Notes: generated by a model from the sequence alone, not told the origin. 9,366 bases of DNA from Bacillota bacterium (GCA_017861355.1 JAGFXQ010000304.1:1-9366), one strand, 5' to 3'; positions 1 to 6,995 are shown, counted from the stretch's first letter. Numbers and translations are program-made.

Positions 1-2
1 CA

Positions 3-416
3 GAACTGCGGGAACAGATGGAGCAAGGCCGCAATCCCAGGGATGTCAAGCTGGAATTAGCTCAGATCATAACAAAACTGTATCATTCGCCGGATGAGAT
101 GGAGAGAGCTCAAGAGTACTTTCATACAGTGTTCCAGAGAGGTGAGATACCCGAGAAAATGCCTGAAATCAGCGTATCGTCCGACAGTAATACCTTAACA
201 GCCATTATTCCGGTACTTCTACGTAATGGAATCATTCCCTCCGGCAGTGAGTTTCGACGTCTTGTGAAGCAGGGAGGAGTACAGGTGAACTTAAGGAAGA
301 TAGAGAACCTCGAAGAGGTCTTCAACGAGAAACAGATTGTAATGAGGATTGGTAAGAAGAAGTTCGTAAGAATAATGTTTATTACTCAAAAAAACAACGA
401 GATTCTTTTCCGATAG
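3..416 (+). CDS. tyrS: Tyrosyl-tRNA synthetase, C-terminal part (5' end outside window)
   Basis: Charges tRNA-Tyr with tyrosine in the cytoplasm. Only the last ~137 residues are present; the frame is open to the left edge, so the Rossmann catalytic domain with HIGH and KMSKS lies outside. What is visible is the linker after the catalytic core (NPRDVKLELAQIITKLYHS, then the A-x-x-x-F-x-x-VF pattern typical of bacterial TyrRS) followed by an S4 RNA-binding domain over about the last 65 residues (IPVLLRNGIIPSGSEFRRLV, then GGVQVN). The S4 domain contacts the tRNA long arm and anticodon region. The stop is TAG at 414-416. No strong terminator follows; only a short AT-rich palindrome at 422-437 separates it from the pulA promoter. 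The internal ATG at 18 is not a start, because the conserved sequence continues upstream of it. Confidence 0.93.
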   Translation, partial: ELREQMEQGRNPRDVKLELAQIITKLYHSPDEMERAQEYFHTVFQRGEIPEKMPEISVSSDSNTLTAIIPVLLRNGIIPSGSEFRRLVKQGGVQVNLRKIENLEEVFNEKQIVMRIGKKKFVRIMFITQKNNEILFR

Positions 417-421
417 AAATA

Positions 422-437
422 TTCGAAAAATTTCGAA
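422..437. repeat. 16-bp palindrome TTCGAAAAATTTCGAA between tyrS and pulA
   Basis: Perfect inverted repeat with 7-bp arms (TTCGAAA/TTTCGAA) around two A bases, or 6-bp arms with an AAAT tetraloop if folded as RNA. It begins 6 bases after the tyrS stop and ends 7 bases before the proposed -35 of pulA. It could be a repressor or activator operator for pulA or a very weak tyrS terminator. It has only two G-C pairs per arm and no clean U-tract, so termination is doubtful. It does not match the catabolite-response (cre) consensus. Confidence 0.4.
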
Positions 438-443
438 AACTTC

Positions 444-472
444 TTTTCACACCTATTATCCTGTGTTAAAAT
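444..472 (+). promoter_or_regulatory. Probable sigma-A promoter of pulA
   Basis: TTTTCA at 444-449 (4 of 6 matches to TTGACA), a 17-base spacer, then TAAAAT at 467-472 (5 of 6 matches to TATAAT). An upstream TG at 464-465 makes an extended -10 (TGTTAAAAT). Transcription would start near 479, giving a leader of about 63 bases before the ATG at 543. This supports pulA being transcribed separately from tyrS. Confidence 0.55.
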
Positions 473-542
473 AGTACCATAACGAAGAGGGTGTAAGTCA
501 TGGTTGAATATAAACCGTCTTACCGCAGTATGGGAGGGTATT

Positions 543-620
543 ATGCTGAAGAAAAGAATGGCCGTTATTATGGTCCTGGTACTGGTTCTACTGACAGCAG
601 GGAATAGCTTTGGCGGGTGA
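543..620 (+). other. Signal-peptide reading frame of pulA, out of frame with the pullulanase body
   Basis: The ATG at 543 follows a good ribosome site (GGGAGGG, 532-538). It opens 25 codons with the shape of an export signal: a basic start (MLKKR), a hydrophobic core (MAVIMVLVLVLLTA), then GNSFGG, and a TGA stop at 618-620. The pullulanase body begins in the -1 frame at the GTG at 617 with VNIHYHRY, exactly where a CBM41 normally follows a signal peptide. One extra G in the GGG run at 615-617 would give GGVNIHYHRY and join the two. The lesion is therefore most simply a one-base loss, by mutation or sequencing error. Programmed -1 slippage at GGCGGGTGA is conceivable, but no classic slippery heptamer is present. 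Confidence 0.8.
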
Positions 621-3334
621 ACATTCACTATCACCGTTACGCAGGGGATTATGAGGGCTGGAATATCTGGTCCTGGGTTGGTACAGGAGAAGGAGCATCC
701 TTTGAATTTGGCAGTACAGATGATTTTGGAGCAATCGCTTCCTATACCTTAGATGTTGATGACGGAGTAAACCAAACAGGTTTTATCGTACGTCATTCCA
801 CGGATAGTAATGCCTGGGATAAGAAGGATACACCGAATGACCGCTTTATTGATTTGACAAAAGCAGTAGATGGTGTCGTTGATGTCTATGTGGTACAAGA
901 CGATGAGATATTTGGATATGGAGAAGATGAGATGAATATTGCACCGAAATTAATGTCAGCATCCCTGACAAGTACAAAATCGCTGGAGTTCAGCGTAACC
1001 AGTGCCTTTGATAGCATTGCGAAAAATATAGCCTCCAGAATTAAAGTGACGGATGCGACTGGAAAACAGTATAAAGTGGAAGGAATTACTTCGAACGAAG
1101 GCAAGAAGGCTACGAAGGCAACGATTTCCTTCAGTGAGGAACTGCCTCTGCTGGGTCAGTATACACTTCAGTTGAAAGGCTATGGTGAAATTACTGTTGC
1201 AAAATCGAAGGTGTTCTCTACAAAGGATTTTGAAGATGCTTTCTATTATGACGATACAGATCTTGGAGCGGTATGGTCCAAGGAGAAAACCACCTTCCGG
1301 TTATGGGCACCGACAGCAAGCAGTGTTGTGCTGAATCTCTACGAAAAAGGGGTTGGCGTCAATTCTCTTGGAAGTATTCCTTTGAAGCAGGATGTCAAAG
1401 GAACCTGGTATACCGAGAAATCCGGAGATCTGAATCATGTGTATTACACTTATACCGTGACAGTGGACGGAGTAGCACAGGAAGCAGTCGATCCCTATGC
1501 TAAGGCAGCAGGTGTGAACGGAGAGCGTGGAATGATTATCGATCTAAAATCCACTGACCCGGCTGATTTTGATGAGGAGGGTAAACCGGAATTTGTTCAA
1601 CCTACCGATGCCATCATCTATGAGCTTCATATCAGAGATTTTTCAGTAGATGCTAACTCAGGAATGAAGAATAAGGGCAAATATCTTGCCTTTACGGAGA
1701 AGGGAACCACTACACCTACCGGTGTAAAGACAGGAATTGACCACCTGGTGGATCTGGGTATCACGCATGTTCACCTGCTTCCTTCCTTTGACTTCGCAAG
1801 TATTAATGAAGCAACCTTAATTAATAATGACTTTAACTGGGGCTATGACCCGGAGAACTATAATGTACCGGAGGGATCCTACTCTACCGACCCTCAGAAG
1901 GGTGAAGTGAGGATCAATGAATATAAGCAGATGGTTCAAGCCCTGCATCAGAGTGGTATCCGTGTCGTGATGGATGTGGTATATAATCATACCTTCAGTG
2001 CAGACTCAAATCTGAATAAGATTGTTCCGGGCTATTATTATCGAATGACCGAGGACGGACAATTTGCAAATGCTTCCGGTTGTGGTAACGAAATTGCTTC
2101 CGAGCGTGCTATGGTTCGTAAATTCATCGTAGATTCAGTAGTGTATTGGGCCACCGAGTATCATATTGACGGCTTCCGATTTGACCTGATGGGTATTCAT
2201 GATATTGAGACAATGAATGCAATCAGGAAAGCCTTAAACGAGGTGGATCCCACGATTCTAATCTATGGAGAAGGCTGGACCGCAGGTTCTTCCCCCCTTC
2301 CCGAAAGCGAAAGAGCATTAAAAGCAAATATGTCAGCATTAGATACCGGAATTGCTGCATTTAGCGACGATCTTAGAGACGGAATAAAGGGCAGCGTATT
2401 CGAGGAACTGGAGAAAGGCTTTGTAACCGGTCAACCCGGTATGGAAGAGAGTATTAAGTTCGGCATTGTCGCTTCCACCGAGCATTCGCAGATTGATTAC
2501 ACCAAAGTGAACTACTCCGATAAAGCATGGGCGAAGGCTCCGACTCAGACCATCAGCTATGCCTCTGCGCATGATAACCTGACACTATGGGATAAGATTG
2601 CTACCTCGAATGCCTCCGATAGTGTTGAGACCAGAACCAAGATGAACCTGTTATCCGGTGCACTTGTTCTTACCTCTCAGGGAATTCCCTTCTTCCAAGC
2701 GGGAGAAGAAATTCTCCGAAGCAAACCAATCGACGAGACAGGGACCTCATTCGATGAGAACAGTTACAAATCTTCGGATGCAGTGAATAGCATAAAATGG
2801 GACACCAAAGAAAAGAATTCAGAAGTATATAAATATTATAAAGGTCTGATTGCCTTCCGTAAGCAACATAGTGCACTCCGGATGACCACGACGGAGGAGC
2901 TGCAGAAGAACCTGACCTTCTTAGAGGGATTACCGGCGAACGTAGTCGGTTATACAATCGATCATTCTCCGAACAACGAGAGTGCTGAGTCCATCTGTAT
3001 CGTATTCAATGCAAATAATGCAGCAACACCGGTCACTGTTCCGGAGGGTAGCTGGAATGTTTATGCCAGAGGTGATCAGGCTGGTACCGAGATTATCGAG
3101 ACAATCAACGGCGGAAACATTACGATAGATCCCATCTCAGCACTGGTTCTGGTGAAAGAGGATAAAGTGAAGGAAGTATCAAAGGATACCAATGCTTCAG
3201 AAGCTGGAACCTCTGATAAATCTGCGGATGAAGAGAAGAGTAATAACCTTAGAAATATTCTAATTGGTATTGGTGGTGCGATAGTTGCTATAACAGCTGT
3301 CGTTATGATTATTCTTCGTAGACGTAAGAAATAA
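617..3334 (+). CDS. pulA: Type I pullulanase (GH13 debranching enzyme), secreted and membrane-anchored; signal peptide frameshifted off
   Basis: Hydrolyses alpha-1,6 branch links of pullulan, starch and glycogen limit dextrins outside the cell. Order of parts (numbered from the GTG at 617): CBM41 starch-binding module ~1-105 (IHYHRYAGDYEGWNIWSW, with W15, W18, W20 and W67), a beta-sandwich linker ~108-200, a CBM48-like domain ~215-315, the GH13 barrel from ~335 (YELHIRDFS) to ~765, a C-terminal beta domain to ~855, a Ser/Glu-rich spacer, a single membrane segment at 881-900 and an RRRKK tail. Catalytic signatures are all present: FNWGYDP 406-412 (type I pullulanase), DVVYNHT 453-459, DGFRFD with nucleophile D523, YGEGW with acid/base E552, and SAHDN with D653. 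There is no LPXTG motif, so anchoring would be by the membrane helix. The GTG at 617 is only where the open frame begins; a true start at 543 in another frame supplies the signal peptide. Without it the anchor and extracellular role make little sense, so this is a frameshifted gene or a one-base sequence error. Confidence 0.93.
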   Translation: MNIHYHRYAGDYEGWNIWSWVGTGEGASFEFGSTDDFGAIASYTLDVDDGVNQTGFIVRHSTDSNAWDKKDTPNDRFIDLTKAVDGVVDVYVVQDDEIFGYGEDEMNIAPKLMSASLTSTKSLEFSVTSAFDSIAKNIASRIKVTDATGKQYKVEGITSNEGKKATKATISFSEELPLLGQYTLQLKGYGEITVAKSKVFSTKDFEDAFYYDDTDLGAVWSKEKTTFRLWAPTASSVVLNLYEKGVGVNSLGSIPLKQDVKGTWYTEKSGDLNHVYYTYTVTVDGVAQEAVDPYAKAAGVNGERGMIIDLKSTDPADFDEEGKPEFVQPTDAIIYELHIRDFSVDANSGMKNKGKYLAFTEKGTTTPTGVKTGIDHLVDLGITHVHLLPSFDFASINEATLINNDFNWGYDPENYNVPEGSYSTDPQKGEVRINEYKQMVQALHQSGIRVVMDVVYNHTFSADSNLNKIVPGYYYRMTEDGQFANASGCGNEIASERAMVRKFIVDSVVYWATEYHIDGFRFDLMGIHDIETMNAIRKALNEVDPTILIYGEGWTAGSSPLPESERALKANMSALDTGIAAFSDDLRDGIKGSVFEELEKGFVTGQPGMEESIKFGIVASTEHSQIDYTKVNYSDKAWAKAPTQTISYASAHDNLTLWDKIATSNASDSVETRTKMNLLSGALVLTSQGIPFFQAGEEILRSKPIDETGTSFDENSYKSSDAVNSIKWDTKEKNSEVYKYYKGLIAFRKQHSALRMTTTEELQKNLTFLEGLPANVVGYTIDHSPNNESAESICIVFNANNAATPVTVPEGSWNVYARGDQAGTEIIETINGGNITIDPISALVLVKEDKVKEVSKDTNASEAGTSDKSADEEKSNNLRNILIGIGGAIVAITAVVMIILRRRKK

Positions 3335-3393
3335 TTACATGAGGATATAAGTAAGATAGAATTGCATATTATTTTGATGGCGTACAAGGATGA

Positions 3394-3558
3394 ATCATAA
3401 TGATGCATCGTAAAAATATATCATGAAAATATATCATGAAAATATATCATGAAAATATATCATAAAAATATATCATAAAAATATATCATAAAAATACATC
3501 ATAAAATTACATCATAAAAATACATCATAATAATATATCATAATAATCATCTGAAAAC
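3394..3558. repeat. 13-bp tandem repeat array, consensus ATCATRAAAATAY
   Basis: ATCAT (or ATCGT) recurs every 13 bases at 3394, 3407, 3420, 3433, 3446, 3459, 3472, 3485, 3498, 3511, 3524 and 3537; then, after a 9-base partial unit, once more at 3546. Units 3-5 are identical (ATCATGAAAATAT). Units 6-7 change G to A, units 8-10 end in TAC, and the outermost units are the most degenerate, as expected of an array that grew by slippage and then drifted. It lies between the pulA stop and the terminator, has no open frame or spacers, and is almost pure AT. A copy-number-variable minisatellite is the simplest reading. A binding array for a protein or a spacer effect on termination is possible but unsupported. 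Confidence 0.9.
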
Positions 3559-3602
3559 AAAAGAAAGGAGAATTTGTGTTGGTTCAAATTCTCCTTTCTT
3601 TT
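3559..3602. terminator. Bidirectional intrinsic terminator between pulA (+) and proS (-)
   Basis: Perfect 18-bp inverted repeat: arms 3559-3576 and 3585-3602 around an 8-base loop (TGTTGGTT). The arm contains GAAAGGAGAATTTG. On the + strand the descending arm ends CTTTCTTTT; on the - strand it ends the same way and continues GTTTTC, so both directions have a U-rich tail. It sits 67 bases past the proS stop and about 225 bases past the pulA stop, and should end both convergent transcripts. Confidence 0.9.
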
Positions 3603-3669
3603 AATTCATGACAATAGAAAGTTTGCTAAAGCGTGTGTTTGATCGTTTGCGCATAAGTAAAGTGAACAT

Positions 3670-4980
3670 TTATATACGTGTATTCGATTTTAACATGTTA
3701 CCTATCAGTTCCTTTATTGTAGTAAGGATGAGTGTCTTCTCTACCTTTGTATTCACAACTTTATCTCTGGTTACAAGCTCCACACAATTCTCCTGAAGAT
3801 TTCTTGGGCTAACGATGACACGGATCGGTACACCAAGTAAGTCGGCATCCGAGAACATAACGCCGGCACGGACATCTCTGTCATCATAGATGACTTCGAC
3901 CTGCGCTTGCTGTAACTCCTGATATAAACCATCTGCAAATTCCTTTGTCATGGCATCGTCCACACGAAGGCAGCAAAGATGAACCTGCCAGGGAGCGATG
4001 GTAATCGGCCAGATCGGGCCATATTCGTCATGGTGAGCTTCACATACGGAAGCAGCAAGCCTGCCGACACCGATTCCATAACAGCCCATAATCGGATAGT
4101 GTAACTCACCTTTATTATCCAGATACTGCATATTCATCGATTTCGTATATTTCGTTCCGAGCTGGAAGATATTACCCACTTCAATTCCTCTGGAGATTGT
4201 AATCGCTGGCTTGCCGCAATGAGGGCAGATGCCGCCTTCCCTAATCTTAGAGAAGTCCTTATATTCTACTACACCGATATCCCGAAGAATGTTAAAGCCG
4301 GTATAATGATGATCCATCTGATTACCACCGCAGACCAAATAATCAATCCCACTCAATGACTGATCATAAAGTATGGTGCACTTCGTATTGTCAAGCTGAT
4401 AAGGTCCGATAAAGCCTGCGACCATAGGGGAATTCTCATCTAATAATGCCGGATGAATATTATCACCAAGGTAATTAGTCAATTTGGCTTCACTGACATC
4501 CATATCCCCGCGTAAGAAGACTGCAACTAATTCTCCGGTCAGATCCTTTTGATATACGACCGCTTTACAGGTATTCATGATGGGGACCTTCAAGAATGCT
4601 GCTATCTCATCGATGGTAGAGGCATTTGGCGTAGGAACCAGCCTGAGGTTATCCACCGGCAGAGTGTTTTGATTATGCACGATATTTTCTGCGGCCTCAA
4701 TATTTGCCTTATAGTCACATTCGGAGCAGATTGCCAATGAATCTTCTCCCACCTTCGTCACGAGCATGAATTCGTGGGAGATATTACCGCCCATCATACC
4801 GGAGTCAGAAGCGACAGAGATCACCTCCGGAATACCTGCTCTCGCAAAGATACGCTCATAAGCCTTATGGCATTTCTCATAATATTGCTCTAGGTCCTCC
4901 TGTGAGGTATGGAAGGAATAAGCATCCTTCATCGTGAATTCACGGACACGGATCAGGCCTGCACGGGGACGGGCTTTCAT
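3670..4980 (-). pseudogene. proS: Prolyl-tRNA synthetase, C-terminal part of an interrupted gene
   Basis: ProRS joins proline to tRNA-Pro. This frame carries the gene from just after class II motif 2 to its end: ARPRAGLIRVREFTMKDAYSF (residues 3-23), an INS-type editing domain that clears mischarged Ala-tRNA-Pro (~83-250, including TPNASTIDEIAAFLKVP and KLTNYLG), motif 3 GCYGIGVGRLAAS (299-311), and the anticodon-binding domain (~330-425, IAPWQVHLCCL and DDRDVRAGVMFSDADLLGVPIRV). The upstream half is in another frame (4940-5236). Against the family (~570 residues) about 55 residues are absent between RYES and ARPRAG, including the THEE and FRDE elements of motif 2 needed for ATP and proline activation. 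The ATG at 4980 is a chance codon at the junction with no convincing ribosome site. Real decay or misassembly are both possible. If real, the cell needs another ProRS, such as the archaeal/eukaryal-type enzyme found in many clostridia. The stop lies 67 bases from the shared terminator. Confidence 0.88.
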
Positions 4981-5236
4981 AGCGTCCGGATTCCTCCCAC
5001 AGGGATCCGGGGAGAGCTACCGGAAAGGATACCTCCTGACCATCGATACAGTCCATCTCCTCCCTTATGATTTGTTCGATTTTCTTTGTAATCCTCTTGA
5101 GAGGAGGATAGGAGGAATAGATGCCATTCGCAACATATTTCATATAACCGCCGCGTATCATCAGAGCATGGCTGTCTATGATGCAATCCGCCGGTCTTTC
5201 CTTAAAACGATCTCCAACTAAATTTTTCACTTTCAT
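4940..5236 (-). pseudogene. proS: Prolyl-tRNA synthetase, N-terminal part of the same interrupted gene
   Basis: The start is the ATG at 5236-5234 (MKVKNLVGDRFKERPADC), eight bases after GGAGG (5249-5245). A TTG at 5251 also opens this frame, but it overlaps the ribosome site and adds residues the family lacks. Residues 1-88 are normal bacterial-type ProRS: DSHALMIRGGYMKYVANGIY, motif 1 with its helix KKIEQIIREEM and strand ending FPVALP, then LWEESGRYES. After RYES the frame leaves the family (PSPCRPDPCP) and stops at TGA 4940-4942. From the junction at about 4975-4980 the other frame continues the protein, with the intervening ~55 residues missing. The shared AAGC at the junction (GAAAGCCCGT; the family predicts GAAGCCCGT on the right) would suit a microhomology deletion, which is inference. 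Alone it would give a ~99-residue inactive fragment. Confidence 0.88.
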
Positions 5237-5316
5237 ATATTTTACCTCCAATCTTATTGTATCAAACCATTGCTTGGTGAACCAATATCATGGTTTACTG
5301 TTGCATCTCCGGAATT

Positions 5317-5350
5317 AAAAAAGCCCCAAGCTGATGAAACAGCTTAGGGC
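5317..5350 (-). terminator. Regulated intrinsic terminator of the proS T-box
   Basis: Arms GCCCUAAGCUG (5350-5340) and CAGCUUGGGGC (5333-5323) form 11 pairs with one G-U around the loop UUUCAU, followed by six U (5322-5317). The left arm contains CCUAA, which competes for UUAGG in the T-box antiterminator. The ProRS ribosome site lies 68 bases further on. Confidence 0.92.
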
Positions 5351-5595
5351 GAACCATCGGTCCGTGTTACCACCTAAATTCAGAGAAATCTCTGCACTTT
5401 ATAGTACAAGACATATCATGCCTGATACCTTATCCGGTTAACGGTGGATGTCCGGTGAAGCCTACTGATAATGGTTTCGGTTCACGGCTCAAAGATGGGT
5501 TCTATATTTCGTCCTTGAAGACTTGCACCAACCATCTTCTCTCTGCAAATTCGAAAATATATACTAGTTCTTTTCATAGCCTTTATGCTTATTTT
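5317..5595 (-). promoter_or_regulatory. T-box riboswitch leader of proS, proline specific
   Basis: Transcribed towards proS and senses uncharged tRNA-Pro to allow read-through. Stem I is recognisable: base pairs 5573-5569/5495-5491 (AAAGA/UCUUU), a specifier loop with AGUA on the 5' side, an upper helix 5561-5552/5511-5503, and a distal hairpin 5539-5535/5521-5517 with GGUUGGUGCAAG in its loop. The specifier is CCC at 5499-5497, in the context GAA-CCC-AUCUUUGAGC. It is placed by analogy with the Bacillus subtilis glyQS leader (GGC followed by AUUCUUGAGC). CCC is a Pro codon. A stem II region follows (CACCGG...CCGG), then stem III (CAGAGAUUUCUCUG, 5394-5381) and the T-box sequence UUUAGGUGGUAACACGG (~5378-5362). 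The bulge UGGU would pair with an ACCA tRNA end, fitting the A discriminator of tRNA-Pro. UUAGG can pair with CCUAA of the terminator arm to form the antiterminator. All elements look intact although the gene behind is broken. Confidence 0.93.
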
Positions 5596-5600
5596 TGCTT

Positions 5601-5629
5601 ATGCTAACATAAGAATTTTCAATTGTCAA
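5601..5629 (-). promoter_or_regulatory. Sigma-A promoter of the proS T-box transcript
   Basis: A perfect TTGACA (5629-5624), a 17-base spacer, then TAGCAT (5606-5601) with an upstream TG forming an extended -10 (TGTTAGCAT). Transcription should start near 5594, just ahead of T-box stem I. The -10 lies inside a palindrome, CTTATG-TTAG-CATAAG (5613-5598). The promoter begins 68 bases after the aroA stop, so proS has its own start even though aroA lies just upstream with no clear terminator. Confidence 0.85.
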
Positions 5630-5696
5630 TTATTTTCTGTAGAAAGAGTCAATCAGGCTCAATCATAAATCTTGACAATAAATAAGTACTATGGAG

Positions 5697-6995
5697 CTAT
5701 CGGTTAAGACTCTTTAGATCTGAATAAAAATTCGGATAGGAGATATCGACACATTCTGCATTGAGGATATGGGTCTCTCCCTCTGCAAGTAAGGCAGCGA
5801 TCGCAAAGGACATCGCAATACGATGATCCGATTTACTGTCAATGGTTGCTCCGTGAAGAGGTCTGCCGCCATTGATAATCATACCGTCCGGGGTGGCAGT
5901 GATATCAGCACCCATACGCGTGAGATTATCTACCATGACATCGATCCGGTTCGATTCCTTTACTTTCAGCTCCGCAGCGTCTTTGATTATCGTCTGTCCC
6001 TTAGCAAAGCAAGCTAGTACAGCAATCACAGGAATTTCATCAATTAAAGTTGGAATTAATTCTCCACTCACCTGCGTTGCAGTTAGCTCACTTGAGCATA
6101 CTACAAGATCAGCAACCGGCTCGCCGCCATGATCGATGACATTTTCCAGAACTATATTTGCTCCCATCTGTCTGCAGACACGAAGAATTCCATCTCTGGT
6201 CGGGTTGATACCTACATTCTTGATCATAATCTCTGAATTAGGAACTAATAATCCGGCAGCGATAAAATAAGCTGCGGAGGAGATATCACCGGGGACTTCG
6301 ATTCTGCGACCGGTTAGGATGGGTTCCGGTAAGATCGTCGCAGTATTTCCTATACTATTTATCGATGCTCCAAATTCAGTCAGCATCAACTCGGTATGGT
6401 TTCTGGAGAGTGACGGTTCCGTAACCGAAGTCTCACCCTCAGCATAAAGACCGGCCAAGAGAATGCAGGACTTAATCTGTGCGGAAGCAACCGGGGAATT
6501 ATAGTGAATACCGGTTAGCTTTGCATGACTGCCAAGTACAGAATTGATTGCTAGTGGAGCGCAGCCGTTCTCCGGCTGACTCTTGATATCGGCACCCATC
6601 ATAGCGAGAGGAGTCATAATTCTGCCCATGGGTCTTCGCTGAATCGATTCATCACCGATTAAGGAGGTCTCAAAGCTTTGCCCACATAGAATTCCCGAAA
6701 TCAAACGCATCGTTGTTCCACTATTACCTACATCAAGAATATCTGCTGGTTTGCTTAAGCCATGTAGTCCCTTCCCATGCACAATTACATGATCGGTAGA
6801 CTTACTGTTCTCGATGGAAATTCCGAGCTGACGGAAACAACGTATCGTTGAGAGGCAATCTGCACCGGGTAGAAAATTCGTCACTTCCGTCCTTCCCTGA
6901 GCCAAAGCACCAAACATTACGGAGCGATGTGAGATGGATTTATCACCGGGGACTTTGATGGTACCTTTTAGAGGACTGCATTTCTTGCAATTCAT
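5697..6995 (-). CDS. aroA: 3-phosphoshikimate 1-carboxyvinyltransferase (EPSP synthase), class II sequence type
   Basis: Transfers the enolpyruvyl group of PEP to shikimate-3-phosphate, the sixth step of the shikimate pathway, in the cytoplasm. The 432 residues match the full family length. Visible signatures: PGDKSISHR (16-24; Lys, Ser and Arg bind substrate), DVGNSGTTMRL (88-98), RRPMGR (120-125), SAQIK (171-175), RNHTE (198-202), PGDISSAAYF (235-244), NPTR (264-267), LIDEIPV (317-323; D319 is the likely catalytic acid), KESNR (346-350) and SDHRIAMS (389-396). The set GDKS, SAQxK, RxHTE and NxTR is the one used to define class II EPSP synthases (CP4-like), which are generally less sensitive to glyphosate. 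The ATG at 6995 follows AGGGAGAG (7008-7001). It is third in the aroF-tyrA-aroA run, 115 bases after tyrA, with no obvious promoter or terminator in that gap. I see no defect. Confidence 0.97.
   Translation of the reverse strand: MNCKKCSPLKGTIKVPGDKSISHRSVMFGALAQGRTEVTNFLPGADCLSTIRCFRQLGISIENSKSTDHVIVHGKGLHGLSKPADILDVGNSGTTMRLISGILCGQSFETSLIGDESIQRRPMGRIMTPLAMMGADIKSQPENGCAPLAINSVLGSHAKLTGIHYNSPVASAQIKSCILLAGLYAEGETSVTEPSLSRNHTELMLTEFGASINSIGNTATILPEPILTGRRIEVPGDISSAAYFIAAGLLVPNSEIMIKNVGINPTRDGILRVCRQMGANIVLENVIDHGGEPVADLVVCSSELTATQVSGELIPTLIDEIPVIAVLACFAKGQTIIKDAAELKVKESNRIDVMVDNLTRMGADITATPDGMIINGGRPLHGATIDSKSDHRIAMSFAIAALLAEGETHILNAECVDISYPNFYSDLKSLNR

Noticed and set aside
500..607. A 35-codon open frame (ATG at 500, TAG at 605) behind AGAGGGTG, upstream of and overlapping the pulA signal peptide
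   Set aside because: It shares the frame of the pullulanase body, but its sequence (MVEYKPSYRSMGGYY...) looks like a read-through of the leader in the wrong frame. The frame starting at 543 gives a clear signal peptide with a better ribosome site. A regulatory leader peptide cannot be excluded.
3394..3558. CRISPR-like periodic repeats
   Set aside because: The copies are directly adjacent with no unique spacers, the unit is only 13 bases and no cas gene is present.
4934..5221. A 95-codon + strand open frame opposite the proS N-terminal half
   Set aside because: It is antisense to clearly conserved ProRS sequence, has no ribosome site and has no recognisable protein features.
5234..5251. TTG start at 5251 for proS
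   Set aside because: The TTG overlaps the GGAGG ribosome site. The ATG at 5236 is correctly spaced and matches the family N-terminus MKVKNLVGDRF.
5672..5700. TTGACA on the + strand in the aroA-proS gap, suggesting an antisense promoter into aroA
   Set aside because: No acceptable -10 lies at 16-18 bases; the box alone is weak evidence in AT-rich DNA.
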